A stretch of 64,000 bases of DNA from JBCDHN01 sp965224535 (GTDB taxonomy: Bacteria; Verrucomicrobiota; Verrucomicrobiia; Verrucomicrobiales; DEV007): assembly GCA_965224535.1 (NCBI GenBank), contig CBDCZR010000027.1, forward strand, positions 1 through 64,000. The letters run 5' to 3'. The notes under the pieces are model-generated. The model was not told the origin of the DNA. It made no database searches and worked only from the letters and a program-made list of their open reading frames with translations. Below are positions 18,801-26,528 of the stretch, piece after piece (within the stretch, counting starts at the first letter, position 1; each line of letters opens with the position of its first letter). Both the position numbers and the translations under genes were made by a program.

Positions 18801-19646
18801 CCAGACGTAGAAGGCGGAAGCCAGCAAGGGCGCGGCCACGCAGATAAAACCCAGGGTAAACCAGTCCCAGCCCGAGTTGGGTTTGGTGATGAGCGAGACG
18901 CGCAGCACCTCGTTGCCCAGCGCGCTGCGAAATTGCTCGGCTTTGGCGCCAAGTTGCTCTACCTGGCCCCTCTGGAACTTGGCTTTCAGCTTTTGCGCCC
19001 CCTCGTTGGGGATCTCCGGCGCATCAGGAGCCGCTTCCGCGATCGCCTCGGCCGGGGCATCGGGAATTGTGGCGAACTGGCGCCAATGAGAGGTGATTTT
19101 GAAGCGCTGGTTGAGGTGCATCACCAAAATGGCCAATGCGCAGGCCACGACGACCAGGGTCAGGAAGGTGAACACCCGGCCATACCACTTGCCCAGGTGC
19201 GAGCCCTGAAATTGCAGAAACGGCGTGCCCACCGTCGTCCACGATTTCAGGTGGTTGAGCTGCAACTCCTCGTCCAGCGCCGGCGAACTGCGCCAGCGCC
19301 GCTTAATGGCCGCTTGCAAGGCCAACCAAATGACCGAACCGCCGTGACTGTGGCCAATCAGGTGGTAGGGCCGTTTTTGCCGCTCCAGGTGGGTCAGGCG
19401 ATCCAGCAATTGCATCCCCGCTTCGTGCCGGGCCCGCTCCGCATTGCGCCCAGACCAGTGAAACACCTCCGCGCCGCTTGCCAGTTCCACCTCCTCGCTC
19501 AGCGTTTTTTTCAGTTGCTTCCAGGCCTCGCTATCTTCCTGCCACCAGCGTTCCCCCGCGTTTGCGTCTTCCGCGGCAAAAGTGCCGTGAACCAGCAAAA
19601 CCAGGGGTTTATGGTTGGTGGACGGTCGATCCTGCATGCGGGGCAA
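15834..19646 (-). CDS. Giant hydrolase-membrane-WD40 protein
   Basis: A 1270-residue protein with three parts. Residues 1-150 are an alpha/beta-hydrolase domain: LVLLVHGTF and the nucleophile elbow LIGHSHGGS, resembling lipases. Residues 155-670 contain five or more hydrophobic segments (near 160-180, 265-288, 555-590, 598-620, 648-667) and a Pro-rich loop near 510-540. Residues 680-1270 are about fourteen WD40 repeats, for example LASGAWDSTVRIWDV and LASGSADFTAKLWNV. WD40 arrays often sense ligands in STAND-type systems, and here they would be linked to a hydrolase through the membrane. No NTPase domain is present. It is divergent from the propeller gene at 19719. Function not established. 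Confidence 0.85.
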   Translation of the reverse strand: MPRMQDRPSTNHKPLVLLVHGTFAAEDANAGERWWQEDSEAWKQLKKTLSEEVELASGAEVFHWSGRNAERARHEAGMQLLDRLTHLERQKRPYHLIGHSHGGSVIWLALQAAIKRRWRSSPALDEELQLNHLKSWTTVGTPFLQFQGSHLGKWYGRVFTFLTLVVVACALAILVMHLNQRFKITSHWRQFATIPDAPAEAIAEAAPDAPEIPNEGAQKLKAKFQRGQVEQLGAKAEQFRSALGNEVLRVSLITKPNSGWDWFTLGFICVAAPLLASAFYVWLSALRVEARSVLRGERIRNQAMLDFGKRWLGVWCSEDEAINGLRGSLKLSGEVIPRLEVPSESVFDSDRVVRFHRGLVRWLIAPFYNRFVAPQGDHFLWNRVSKGAQGHDRPGCKLKDVSEGPIALENFRYPPIPEELDRALIAAADKKLNLRAGEILTNARSALAQFAWGSANLPSVISSRSGKFVHGGELIHNSYFQSPGVLEMLAANIRMKNPRRPAAPTPPPLPGRLAPPQPENPPQTAAPAVTDSPTHWIATFQNAIETHVLENPLVRKLALPKLGKPNRIAWAALAVWLNTLCIGPCVGVVLAGIIWAIVSGITGSDSDVLMGVLMVAGMLLFPIVSVAMAGRALHLASLGARRERVSRWVIESTTFLTAIAGLSFGGWYLYDSFFAKTDRKPSLRVEFRPDEQALLSSSGHHVKIRKIETGETTLLRAPNVRGLAVTPDQTLLVCATDKGLKIWDLPRRKLIVDREAYGIQSVTFSTNGQLVATGQRNGTVKLWYAANGAEVATLRGHRDWVRALAFTRDDRLLATGSDDGTIRVWDVARNHGNRLSHKHRGNVRAVAFSPDGSMLLSGADGEAAIWIWDVETGQRIGKQEAHSGGVHALTFLNSGRAVASGGADKRVKVWKLADGALHADKELEGHPAAISSIGFHPQGNQLASRCQGDILNVWDLASASLIRSFVDVEAEIHALDFSGNGQTLAVGGHHSIIRLYGVRSGMTGNLDTGFGQVKSLAVSPDGQFLAASKGDVVAGLWNVRTGQKVSGLEEFPGTTKAVAFSPDGSLLAYGRGYQVGVRNGRTGEYAGQFEGHSNTVTSVAFSPDSTKLASGAWDSTVRIWDVSSGEPLAHYEAQNWVSCVAFSPDGNFVASGDWSDTVDVWEVDGYQETPRHRLTGHTDDLTAVSFNSDGRYLASAAEDETIRIWDLQSGELLHTLQHAELISKQGSFAITCLRFSPTDPTLLASGSADFTAKLWNVETGELVKTFGTHR

Positions 19647-19718
19647 TGGTAGGGCTGCGGCACGCCAATTCCAAGCTCAAATTGCGCCGGCAAACAAGGC
19701 AGGCTAAGGTCGCGCCCC

Positions 19719-20675
19719 ATGAAGCTCTCCACTACCTTCACCGGCCTGCTAATTGCGGGGTTGGCGCCCGCGGTTTTTGGACTTGATGACGATCGCCTGG
19801 TCCTCGTCGGCGCGTCCTACGGCAAGGACGTTCTCGCCATCTGCGACGCCAAGGGCGAAGTCCTCTGGCGCCACGATACCGAAGGACCGGAAAAAGGCCA
19901 CGCCGGCCATCACGACGTGCATTTGCTGCCCAACGGCAACATCCTTTTTCACGATTCCTGGACCAGGACCAAGGAAATCACGCTGGGCAAAAAAATCGTG
20001 TGGGAGTACGATAGCCAGGCTTCCAACGGCAACGCCGGCAAGCGCGTCCACGTCCATGCTTTTGCCCGGCTCCCCAACGGCGAGACGATGATCGCCGAAA
20101 GCGGTGTGGGTCGCATCATTCACATCGACCGCGCGGGCGCCATCACCCGGCAATTCGCGCTGGGGGAGGGTGGGCGCAAAAACACGCGCCTGGTGCGCAT
20201 GCTAGCCAACGGCAACTACCTGGTTTGCGCGGAAAACCCTGGCGTGGTCACGGAGTATGACCCGCAAGGCAAGATCGTGTGGGAATACCCCATCGGCACG
20301 CGCGTTTACGGCGCCATTCGCCTGAAAAGCGGCAACACCCTCATCGCTTCAGGCGGCGGCAACAGCCTGGTAGAGGTAAATCCGGCCAAAGAAGTGGTTT
20401 GGGAGGTGAAAAAACAGGTTCCGGGCACGGATGTGGAGTTAGGCTGGATGACCTGCCTGCAAGAGTTGCCCAACGGCAACCTCATTGCCGGCAATTGCCA
20501 CGCCGGAGACGATGATCCGCAGATTTTCGAGATTAGCCGCGACAAACAGGTGGTCTGGCAGTTCGACGAGTGGGAGCTGGTCGGCAACGGCTTGGCTTGC
20601 TGGCAGATCCTCAGCGCCCAGCAGTCCAAAATGGTTCGCGAAAAGCTGGCCGCGTTGCAGGAGAACGAGTCATGA
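19719..20675 (+). CDS. Secreted PQQ-like beta-propeller protein
   Basis: A 318-residue exported protein. Signal peptide about residues 1-21. The repeating blades contain the PQQ/quinoprotein-like signature of a Trp-rich strand after a Gly turn: GEVLWRHDTEG, GKKIVWEYDSQ, GKIVWEYPIGT, AKEVVWEVKK, KQVVWQFDEWE. Intervening PNGNIL and PNGETMI turns are typical. No dehydrogenase active site was seen, so it is probably a binding or scaffold propeller. Its stop overlaps the DAHP synthase start by 4 nt (ATGA), indicating translational coupling with a cytoplasmic biosynthetic enzyme, an odd pairing. Confidence 0.83.
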   Translation: MKLSTTFTGLLIAGLAPAVFGLDDDRLVLVGASYGKDVLAICDAKGEVLWRHDTEGPEKGHAGHHDVHLLPNGNILFHDSWTRTKEITLGKKIVWEYDSQASNGNAGKRVHVHAFARLPNGETMIAESGVGRIIHIDRAGAITRQFALGEGGRKNTRLVRMLANGNYLVCAENPGVVTEYDPQGKIVWEYPIGTRVYGAIRLKSGNTLIASGGGNSLVEVNPAKEVVWEVKKQVPGTDVELGWMTCLQELPNGNLIAGNCHAGDDDPQIFEISRDKQVVWQFDEWELVGNGLACWQILSAQQSKMVREKLAALQENES

Positions 20676-21709
20676 ACGCCGTTTCCGATCTTCACATCGT
20701 CTCCAACACGCCGCTTCCCGCCCCGGCGCAATTTCTCAGCGAAATCGCCCGAAACGAGGCTCAAGCCGCGTTTGTGGCTGAATCGCGGCACGAAATCTCG
20801 GAAATCGTCTTCCGCGGCGATCCCAGGCTGCTTCTCGTCGTTGGTCCTTGCTCGATTCACGACACCCGCGCGGGGCTGGAATACGCCAACCGGTTGCGCG
20901 AATTGGCGGAGCGCGTGAGCGACAAAATTTACCTGGTGATGCGCGCTTATTTCGAAAAACCGCGCACCACCGTGGGTTGGAAAGGGCTGATCATGGACCC
21001 CCATCTGGATGGCTCCGGCGAAATCTCCGAAGGTCTGCGTCAGGCCCGTACGTTTTTGCGCGAATTGGTCGATTTGGGCCTACCCACCGCGACTGAACTG
21101 CTGGATCCCATCACCCCGCAATACATCGCCGATTTCATCTGCTGGTCGGCCATCGGCGCGCGCACTACCGAATCGCAAACCCACCGTCAAATGGCCTCCG
21201 GCCTCTCCATGCCGCTGGGCTTCAAAAATTCCACCACGGGAACGGTCGGCCCCGCGGTCAACGCCATTCTCGCCGCCATCCAGCCCCAAACCTTTCTCGG
21301 CATCAGCCCAGACGGCGTTGCCTCCGCGGTGCGCACCTGCGGCAATCCGGACTGCCACCTCATTTTGCGTGGCGGCTCCGGCGGCCCGAATTATTCGCCC
21401 GATCAGGTTGCCGAAACCGAACGATTGTTGGAAGCCGCCGGACTGGCCCCGGTGGTGATGATCGATTGCAGCCACGGCAACAGCGACAAGGATCACAACC
21501 GGCAGCCGGAGGTGCTTCGCGACGTGGTTGGCCAGCGAAAACGCGGAACGGCGTCAATCGTCGCCGCCATGCTGGAAAGCAACCTGGAAGCCGGCAACCA
21601 GAAATTTCCCAACCCGGATGGCTTGGCCTACGGGCGATCGATCACCGATGCGTGCATCGACTGGGACACCACGCAACGGATCGTGCTGGAGACGGCGGAA
21701 AACCTGTGA
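20672..21709 (+). CDS. 3-deoxy-7-phosphoheptulonate (DAHP) synthase, class I
   Basis: A 345-residue cytoplasmic enzyme that joins phosphoenolpyruvate and erythrose-4-phosphate, the first step of the shikimate pathway. AroF/G/H-type motifs are complete: VVGPCSIHD with the metal-binding Cys, MRAYFEKPRTTVGWKG, GARTTESQTHRQMASGL, GFKNSTTG, LRGGSGGPNY, IDCSHGNSDKDHNRQ. Length matches the E. coli isozymes. The start overlaps the preceding stop by 4 nt, and its own stop overlaps a GTG-initiated 31-residue ORF by 4 nt. Confidence 0.95.
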   Translation: MNAVSDLHIVSNTPLPAPAQFLSEIARNEAQAAFVAESRHEISEIVFRGDPRLLLVVGPCSIHDTRAGLEYANRLRELAERVSDKIYLVMRAYFEKPRTTVGWKGLIMDPHLDGSGEISEGLRQARTFLRELVDLGLPTATELLDPITPQYIADFICWSAIGARTTESQTHRQMASGLSMPLGFKNSTTGTVGPAVNAILAAIQPQTFLGISPDGVASAVRTCGNPDCHLILRGGSGGPNYSPDQVAETERLLEAAGLAPVVMIDCSHGNSDKDHNRQPEVLRDVVGQRKRGTASIVAAMLESNLEAGNQKFPNPDGLAYGRSITDACIDWDTTQRIVLETAENL

Positions 21710-21801
21710 CGGCCGCCAACCCAAAAAAACGCGCTCCATTCGCCAACCGGCGCGAGGCGTTTGTCACCAGCGGGACGATGGTCAAGATGCTGCTGCAGTG
21801 A
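21706..21801 (+). CDS. 31-residue translationally coupled small protein
   Basis: The GTG start overlaps the DAHP synthase stop (GTGA), and its own TGA overlaps the GTG start of the next gene (GTGA), so it fills the gap exactly with 4-nt overlaps on both sides. The peptide is basic (PKKRAPFANRREAF then VTSGTMVKMLLQ). No signal, membrane helix or known family was recognised. It may be a real small protein or a leader that carries ribosomes to the iron-sulphur genes. The double overlap is the main evidence. Confidence 0.5.
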   Translation: MTAANPKKRAPFANRREAFVTSGTMVKMLLQ

Positions 21802-22448
21802 ACACTCCACGATTTAGCCTGCTTTCCCGCCCGGGATTTATCCGCGCCTTCGTGCTGGGGGCGCTCGTGCCCTTGTTGTACCCGCTGCTGGACCGGTTGG
21901 GCCGCAAAAACCGGCGTCGGCGCAAGCTGCTTCGCCCGCCTGGCGCCAGGCCGGAACGGGAATTCCTCCAGGCCTGCATCGCGTGCGGTCAGTGCGCCAA
22001 TGTTTGCCCGAACAAATGCATCACCCTGGTTGGTTTGGAGGCGGGAATCGAGAACCTGGGCTCGCCGAAAATCGACGCCCGCGCCCAGGCTTGCGTGCTG
22101 TGCATGGCCTGCACCCAGGTTTGCCCCACCCAAGCCCTGGAGCGCTTGGAGCCGACTGAGGAAGGGATGCGCGCGGTGAAGATGGGGCGCGCATTCGTGG
22201 CTGAGGACCTGTGTTACTCGTTCGCCGGTCGGACGTGCGGCGTGTGTTATCGCGCCTGCCCGCTGCCGGGCGAGGCGATGACGTTAGGGCTCTTCGAGCA
22301 ACCCCACGTACATGCGGAGCATTGCGTGGGATGCGGATTGTGCGAGCAAGCTTGCGTGCAACTGCCGCAGGCCATCCGGATCGTCCCATTTTCCGAGTTG
22401 GAGTCAACCGAACCGAAAGGAGCAGCGCGCGATGCCGGCCAGGCGTGA
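21798..22448 (+). CDS. Membrane-anchored 4[4Fe-4S] ferredoxin-like protein (NapG/MauM type)
   Basis: A 216-residue protein starting at GTG 21798. One hydrophobic helix (about residues 14-33) anchors it. Four cysteine groups follow: CIACGQCANVCPNKC, CVLCMACTQVCP, CGVCYRACP and CVGCGLCEQAC, the arrangement expected for four [4Fe-4S] clusters in NapG/MauM electron-transfer proteins. It probably passes electrons between the NapH-like membrane protein downstream and an unidentified acceptor. It overlaps the next ferredoxin gene by 17 nt. No napA, mau or nos catalytic gene is in the window. Confidence 0.85.
   Translation: MNTPRFSLLSRPGFIRAFVLGALVPLLYPLLDRLGRKNRRRRKLLRPPGARPEREFLQACIACGQCANVCPNKCITLVGLEAGIENLGSPKIDARAQACVLCMACTQVCPTQALERLEPTEEGMRAVKMGRAFVAEDLCYSFAGRTCGVCYRACPLPGEAMTLGLFEQPHVHAEHCVGCGLCEQACVQLPQAIRIVPFSELESTEPKGAARDAGQA
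22416..22422 (+). promoter_or_regulatory. Strong ribosome-binding site for the second ferredoxin
   Basis: AAAGGAG lies 9 nt before ATG 22432, inside the end of the preceding gene. It fixes the start of the second ferredoxin despite in-frame ATGs upstream. Confidence 0.6.
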
Positions 22449-23058
22449 GTTTTTGAGCCAAATTCGGCGCGGTGCGGCCGCAACTGCCGCGTCGCTGGCG
22501 GGATTGTCGATTTTTGGCGCGATTTTGAAGCGGCCCCGCGAACCGCGCCAGGTTTACGACGACGAGGAGCCGGAAGTGCTGCGTCCGCCTGGAGCCCTGC
22601 CGGAATCGCAGTTTTTGGCGCAATGCATCCGCTGCGTCCGTTGCATCGAAGCTTGCCCCTCGGGCGCCATTCGCTTGGCCGGAGCCGGCGACCGCGCCGC
22701 GCCGGGCACGCCGCTCATTTTGGCCTCAGACACAGCATGCGCGTTATGCCTGGAATGCACGGGCGCCTGTCCCACGGAGGCCCTGACGCCGCTGACGCAA
22801 AAACGCGAGGTGCGCATGGGAATTGCCGTGGTGGACGAGCGAACCTGCGTTTCGCACAACGGCACCGGAGTTTGCGGCGCTTGCCACACCGCGTGCCCGT
22901 TGCGCAATGAAGCGATCACCCAGGGGCCGCACAATGCACCCACCGTTCACACGGATTTTTGCGTCGGTTGCGGGCTTTGTGAGGAGGCCTGCATCATCAA
23001 CGGGATCAAAGCGATTCGCGTTTTTTCCGGGCGCCATGCCACCTCCTCCGCGGCATGA
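22432..23058 (+). CDS. Exported ferredoxin-type protein (NapG-like)
   Basis: A 208-residue protein with a Tat-like N-terminus (PARREFLSQIRRGAAATAAS then a hydrophobic stretch to about residue 36). Four cysteine groups: CIRCVRCIEACP, CALCLECTGACP, CGACHTACP and CVGCGLCEEAC. Same fold as the preceding gene; they are probably tandem paralogues. The N-terminus suggests folding with clusters before export or anchoring on the outer face. The stop overlaps the NapH-like start by 4 nt. Confidence 0.87.
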   Translation: MPARREFLSQIRRGAAATAASLAGLSIFGAILKRPREPRQVYDDEEPEVLRPPGALPESQFLAQCIRCVRCIEACPSGAIRLAGAGDRAAPGTPLILASDTACALCLECTGACPTEALTPLTQKREVRMGIAVVDERTCVSHNGTGVCGACHTACPLRNEAITQGPHNAPTVHTDFCVGCGLCEEACIINGIKAIRVFSGRHATSSAA

Positions 23059-23909
23059 ATCCAATCAACCGAATCGCAAAATCGCCCAAAATTCAGTGGG
23101 TGCGGCACACCGTGCGCGTTTTGGTGCTGCTGTTCGTGATTTTGACGCCCATCCTGACCAATTACCGCCGTTCCGCCGGCCAATTGCACGATCCGCCCCA
23201 AATCCGCGGCAACACCTGGTCGGCCCAGATCGGCCCGGTTTCGATGACCGATCCGTTGGCCGGCGCCGAAAGCATCGCGGCAAGCGGAAACCTCAGCCTA
23301 ACCTTGATGCTTAGCCTCCTGATCCCCGTCGGGGCGACGTTGTTGCTGGGCCGCTTCTTTTGCGCGTGGATTTGCCCCGCGGGCCTGCTCTTCGACCTCG
23401 GCGACCGATTTCGAAACCTGCTAGGCCGCTGGGATGTCCCCACAAAACGCGTCTCGCTTTGGCGAGGGAACAAATATGCCCTGCTCGGCGCCGGATTGCT
23501 GGTCTCCGCAGTGCTTGGCATCCCGGTTTTGGGCTATTTTTATCCCCCGGCGTCGATCGGACGCGAGGCGCAGAATGCCGCGCTTACAGCGGGGGGACTG
23601 TTTGTGTTCGCGGTCCTGTGCTTCGAAATTTTCGTCGCTCCGCGCGCCTGGTGCCGATCGTTTTGTCCCGGCGGCGCGCTTTACACGCTGCTGGGCGCGT
23701 TTCGCGTGGTGAAGGTGAAAAACGACCGGCTGCAGTGCACGTCATGCCAGGATTGCGTGAAAATCTGCCCGATGGGCCTGCATCCGTTGCGCGATTCGCT
23801 GGAAATGGCGGAATGCGACCAGTGCCTGCTCTGCGTGGAGCATTGCGAGCCGCGATCGCTGTCGGTCGAGTTTTCCCTCCCCAAGGTCAAACCGCGATCG
23901 GCGCCTTGA
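23055..23909 (+). CDS. NapH/MauN-like membrane iron-sulphur protein
   Basis: A 284-residue polytopic protein with four to five membrane helices. Two CxxxCP motifs of the NapH/NosR/RdxA type (CAWICPAG and CRSFCPGG) lie at helix ends. Two cytoplasmic [4Fe-4S] motifs follow at the C-terminus (CTSCQDCVKICP and CDQCLLCVEHCEP). Such proteins take electrons from quinol and hand them to NapG-like partners, which fits the two genes upstream. It is the last gene of the coupled run; 149 nt separate it from the selenoprotein candidate. Confidence 0.88.
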   Translation: MNPINRIAKSPKIQWVRHTVRVLVLLFVILTPILTNYRRSAGQLHDPPQIRGNTWSAQIGPVSMTDPLAGAESIAASGNLSLTLMLSLLIPVGATLLLGRFFCAWICPAGLLFDLGDRFRNLLGRWDVPTKRVSLWRGNKYALLGAGLLVSAVLGIPVLGYFYPPASIGREAQNAALTAGGLFVFAVLCFEIFVAPRAWCRSFCPGGALYTLLGAFRVVKVKNDRLQCTSCQDCVKICPMGLHPLRDSLEMAECDQCLLCVEHCEPRSLSVEFSLPKVKPRSAP

Positions 23910-24058
23910 TGGACGGATGCGGGTCGTAGCCTGGTATTCTTGCATGCCGGCGACGGTAGCACAGCCTAACGTTGTCCTCAAATGCGCGCAAAAACGGCAA
24001 AACGGCGGGATTTCGGCCGCAGGCGCAACTTTTCCGGTGATACGCGGTTTCTTCAGCC

Positions 24059-25357
24059 ATGAAAACGTTTTCCACCGTTCTTGCCGCCGGTTTGTGCGTG
24101 ACGCCAGCCATCGCCCAGCTGAATCCTGACGATCTGCTCGATCAGCCCGTTCCCGACGTTTCCGCCTACGACGCCGAGGGCAATCCGTTCGCGTTTCGGG
24201 AGAAATTGCGCGGCAAATACTCGGTAGTCGTCTTCGGCTGTCTAACGTGACCGCCGTTCATTCGCAACGTCCCCGGTCTGGAGACGGTCTACCAGGATTA
24301 CTCGAAAAAAGGCGTGCAATTTTTCTACGTCTACAAATCGCTGGCGCATCCGGAGCGCGATGGGCTGGTGCAACCGCTAACCCTGGAGGAACGGCTCCTC
24401 CACGTGCGCGAGGCCGGCCGCCGGTTGGACACGGACTGGACGTGGCTGGCCGATGCGCCCGACAACCAGGTGAAGGACGCGTTCGGCAACCGCAACAACT
24501 CGGAATTCGTCATCAATCCCGATGGAGTGGTGGTTCGCGCGCGAAATTGGAGCAAAGCCGCGGAGTTGCGGGCGGATCTGGCGGAATTCGTGGGTGAAGT
24601 GTCGCCACCCACGTCGGTCGCGGATTTAGACCGAAAACCGGCTTCGGCGCGGCGAGACCCGAAAGTCGCCCGAAAAGTGGTTCCGCGCGTGGACATGCCG
24701 AACCGGGCCCGTCCGTTGAAAGTTAGCGCGGAGGAAAGCAGCGAGCCGTATTACCTGAAATTGCGCGCCGACGCCGACCTGGAATTGGTCCGATACGGGT
24801 CGGGAAACGTGCGGCTGGGATTTTGGCTCGATCCGATTCACCGGGTGCACTGGAACAACCTGGCTGAGCCGCTGAAATTCCACTTTGTGGGTGAAAACGG
24901 CGCCAAAATCGAGCCGGTGGCGGGTACCGCGCCCAAAGTCGAGCAGGAGGCGGACTCTGATCCCCGGGAATTCCTCGTCCGCATCGAAAATGCGAAAAAA
25001 ACGCAGCCGCTACGCCTGGAGGTGAGCTATTTTCCCTGCCACGACGTGGAGCAATGGTGCAAGGCGGTCACGCAACAGTTCGTCATCACGGTCGAGGAAG
25101 ATCCGCACGCGGGACGGGCGCAAGGAAGCGGAAATTCGTCCGGACGAAAGCCGGGCCGTCCTGGTGGCTCCGGTAGCCCGATGCCGGCCAGGATTTTGGC
25201 CCGCTACGACGCTGACAAGGACGGAAAAGTCGCCAAAAGCGAGGCAAACGGCAAAATGGCCGAACGGTTCGAGCGGATGGACGCTGACGGCGACGGATTC
25301 GTGACCGAAGCGGAAATCAAGGCGCACTTTGGACCAAGGTCGCGAGAGAAGCGATGA
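24059..25357 (+). CDS. Putative selenoprotein: deiodinase-like thioredoxin-fold protein with EF-hands
   Basis: Secreted protein of 432 residues if UGA 24248-24250 is read as selenocysteine (residue 64). Signal peptide about 1-20. Upstream of the UGA the redoxin strand reads YSVVVFGCLT. Downstream, in the same frame, PPFIRNVPGLETVYQDY and FFYVYKSLAHPERDG continue the fold without a break, giving GCLTUPPF, close to the iodothyronine deiodinase centre CTUPPF. Cys-containing relatives have Cys at this position. A SECIS-like hairpin with a GGUCU loop lies 17-35 nt after the UGA. The C-terminus has two EF-hand loops (DADKDGKVAKSE and DADGDGFVTEAE). The alternative is a nonsense-mutated Cys homologue. 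No selA, selB or selC is in this window. Confidence 0.8.
24268..24286 (+). promoter_or_regulatory. Bacterial SECIS-like hairpin
   Basis: Seven-nt arms (CGTCCCC and GGAGACG, one C.A mismatch) enclose the loop GGTCT, which matches the GGUCU apical loop of the E. coli fdhF SECIS. The loop starts 24 nt after the UGA codon, within the distance known for SelB recruitment. Pairing was done by eye. Confidence 0.65.
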
Positions 25358-25427
25358 GCAGCGCCTGGATGAGGGCAAAAACGAGAAGCGGCAAAAGCAG
25401 CCTGAGGGGAGGTGCGATGTTATTCAT
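25317..25427 (-). CDS. Possible 36-residue hydrophobic peptide
   Basis: ATG 25427 opens MNNIAPPLRLLLPLLVFALI and continues as one membrane helix before VQSAP. It overlaps the 3' end of the selenoprotein gene on the opposite strand and starts 48 nt after thiD, so it could be the last gene of the thiD transcript. No ribosome-binding site is visible. Antisense hydrophobic ORFs can arise by chance. Confidence 0.25.
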   Translation of the reverse strand: MNNIAPPLRLLLPLLVFALIQALLIASLATLVQSAP

Positions 25428-25474
25428 GGATTGCCAACCTGAACGCCCGAAATGACGCCAGCCTGTCGCCGGGA

Positions 25475-26314
25475 TTACGAATTCGTCACCTCCGGCGAGT
25501 CCGCCGAACGCGCAAAGTGCGCCAGGGCCTTGATCCCGCCCTCGCCTTGGCCCGCATCCGGCCAAACGTAGGCCGCGGCGAGCGTTTCGTGCAAATAGCG
25601 CCGAGCCAGGCGAACGGCCTCCGCCAAATCGAAGCCTTGGGCCAGGCGCGCGGTGATGGCGGCCGAATACGTGCAGCCCGTGCCGTGAACGTCGCCTTCC
25701 GGCACGCGAACGCCGGAAATCGCCTCCGTCTTCCCGCCGTGCGCGAGAAAATCGACGCAATCGCGCCCCTCAAAGTGCCCCCCTTTCAGCAACACGGCGC
25801 ATCCCAGGTTTGCCGCAAGATCCGCGGCGGCGTCTTCCGCGTGGGTGGTGGTTTCGATGGCGCGGCCAAGCCACTTTTCGGCTTCCCCGCGGTTTGGCGT
25901 GAGCAATGTGGCCCGGTTTTCCACGAAATTGCGCAGCGCCGCCTCAAACCCGCGGCCAGTCAGCGAATCGCCGGTCGAAGCCACGGAAATCGGGTCAACC
26001 ACGAGCGGAAACTGGGATTTTTCGAGAATTTCGCCCACAGCGCGAACGATTTCCGCCGTCGCCAGCAACCCGGTTTTGGCCGCCGCGATGGGAAAGGTCG
26101 CGGTCAGGATTCGGACCTGTTCGGCGACGATTTCGGAGAGCTGGGGATCGACTCGCGCGACGGTTTGCGGCGTTTCCGCAACCAGCGCCGTGACCGCCGT
26201 CACCCCGTAAACCCCGCACGCGGAAAACGCCTTGAGATCGGCTTGCAACCCGGCTCCCGCCGAACAATCAGAGCCGGCAATGGTCAGGGCGACGGGCGGT
26301 TGGGCAAAATCCAT
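25475..26314 (-). CDS. thiD: Hydroxymethylpyrimidine/phosphomethylpyrimidine kinase
   Basis: A 279-residue ribokinase-fold enzyme that phosphorylates HMP and HMP-phosphate in thiamine synthesis. Motifs: LTIAGSDCSAGAGLQADLKA at the N-terminus, VVDPISVASTG in the substrate lid, and the anion-hole segment GDVHGTGCTYSAAI. Length is that of monofunctional ThiD. It is divergent from htpG. No other thi gene and no TPP riboswitch was seen in the 214-nt upstream region. Confidence 0.93.
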   Translation of the reverse strand: MDFAQPPVALTIAGSDCSAGAGLQADLKAFSACGVYGVTAVTALVAETPQTVARVDPQLSEIVAEQVRILTATFPIAAAKTGLLATAEIVRAVGEILEKSQFPLVVDPISVASTGDSLTGRGFEAALRNFVENRATLLTPNRGEAEKWLGRAIETTTHAEDAAADLAANLGCAVLLKGGHFEGRDCVDFLAHGGKTEAISGVRVPEGDVHGTGCTYSAAITARLAQGFDLAEAVRLARRYLHETLAAAYVWPDAGQGEGGIKALAHFARSADSPEVTNS

Positions 26315-26392
26315 GGCGATCGGGGGTTAGCGGTGAACGTATCGCGGAAAATTTGGCCGCAATCAAATTCAACCCCCGGCTAAAACCGAAGT

Positions 26393-26420
26393 TTGACGTT
26401 TGCGAGAGCTTCGCTATCGT
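26393..26420 (+). promoter_or_regulatory. Candidate sigma70-type promoter for htpG
   Basis: TTGACG and TATCGT separated by 16 nt, about 110 nt upstream of ATG 26529. No CIRCE-type inverted repeat was seen nearby. Confidence 0.45.
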
Positions 26421-26528
26421 CCTGACCGAGTTACACGGAGCATTTTGGGTCGCGGCGGCCGCGGAAGGCCAAAAATTTGGGAAACCGCCGTCCATCGCTC
26501 CTACCAAACCCAACCTTCCAACCCAACC

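Noticed and set aside
16116..19652. Two long + strand ORFs (571 and 548 residues) opposite the WD40 gene
   Set aside because: They mirror the codon pattern of the WD40 protein and contain no recognisable fold; high GC keeps the antisense frames open.
26315..26528. TPP riboswitch upstream of thiD
   Set aside because: The THI-box consensus (CUGAGA and the matching arms) was not found in the 214-nt upstream region.
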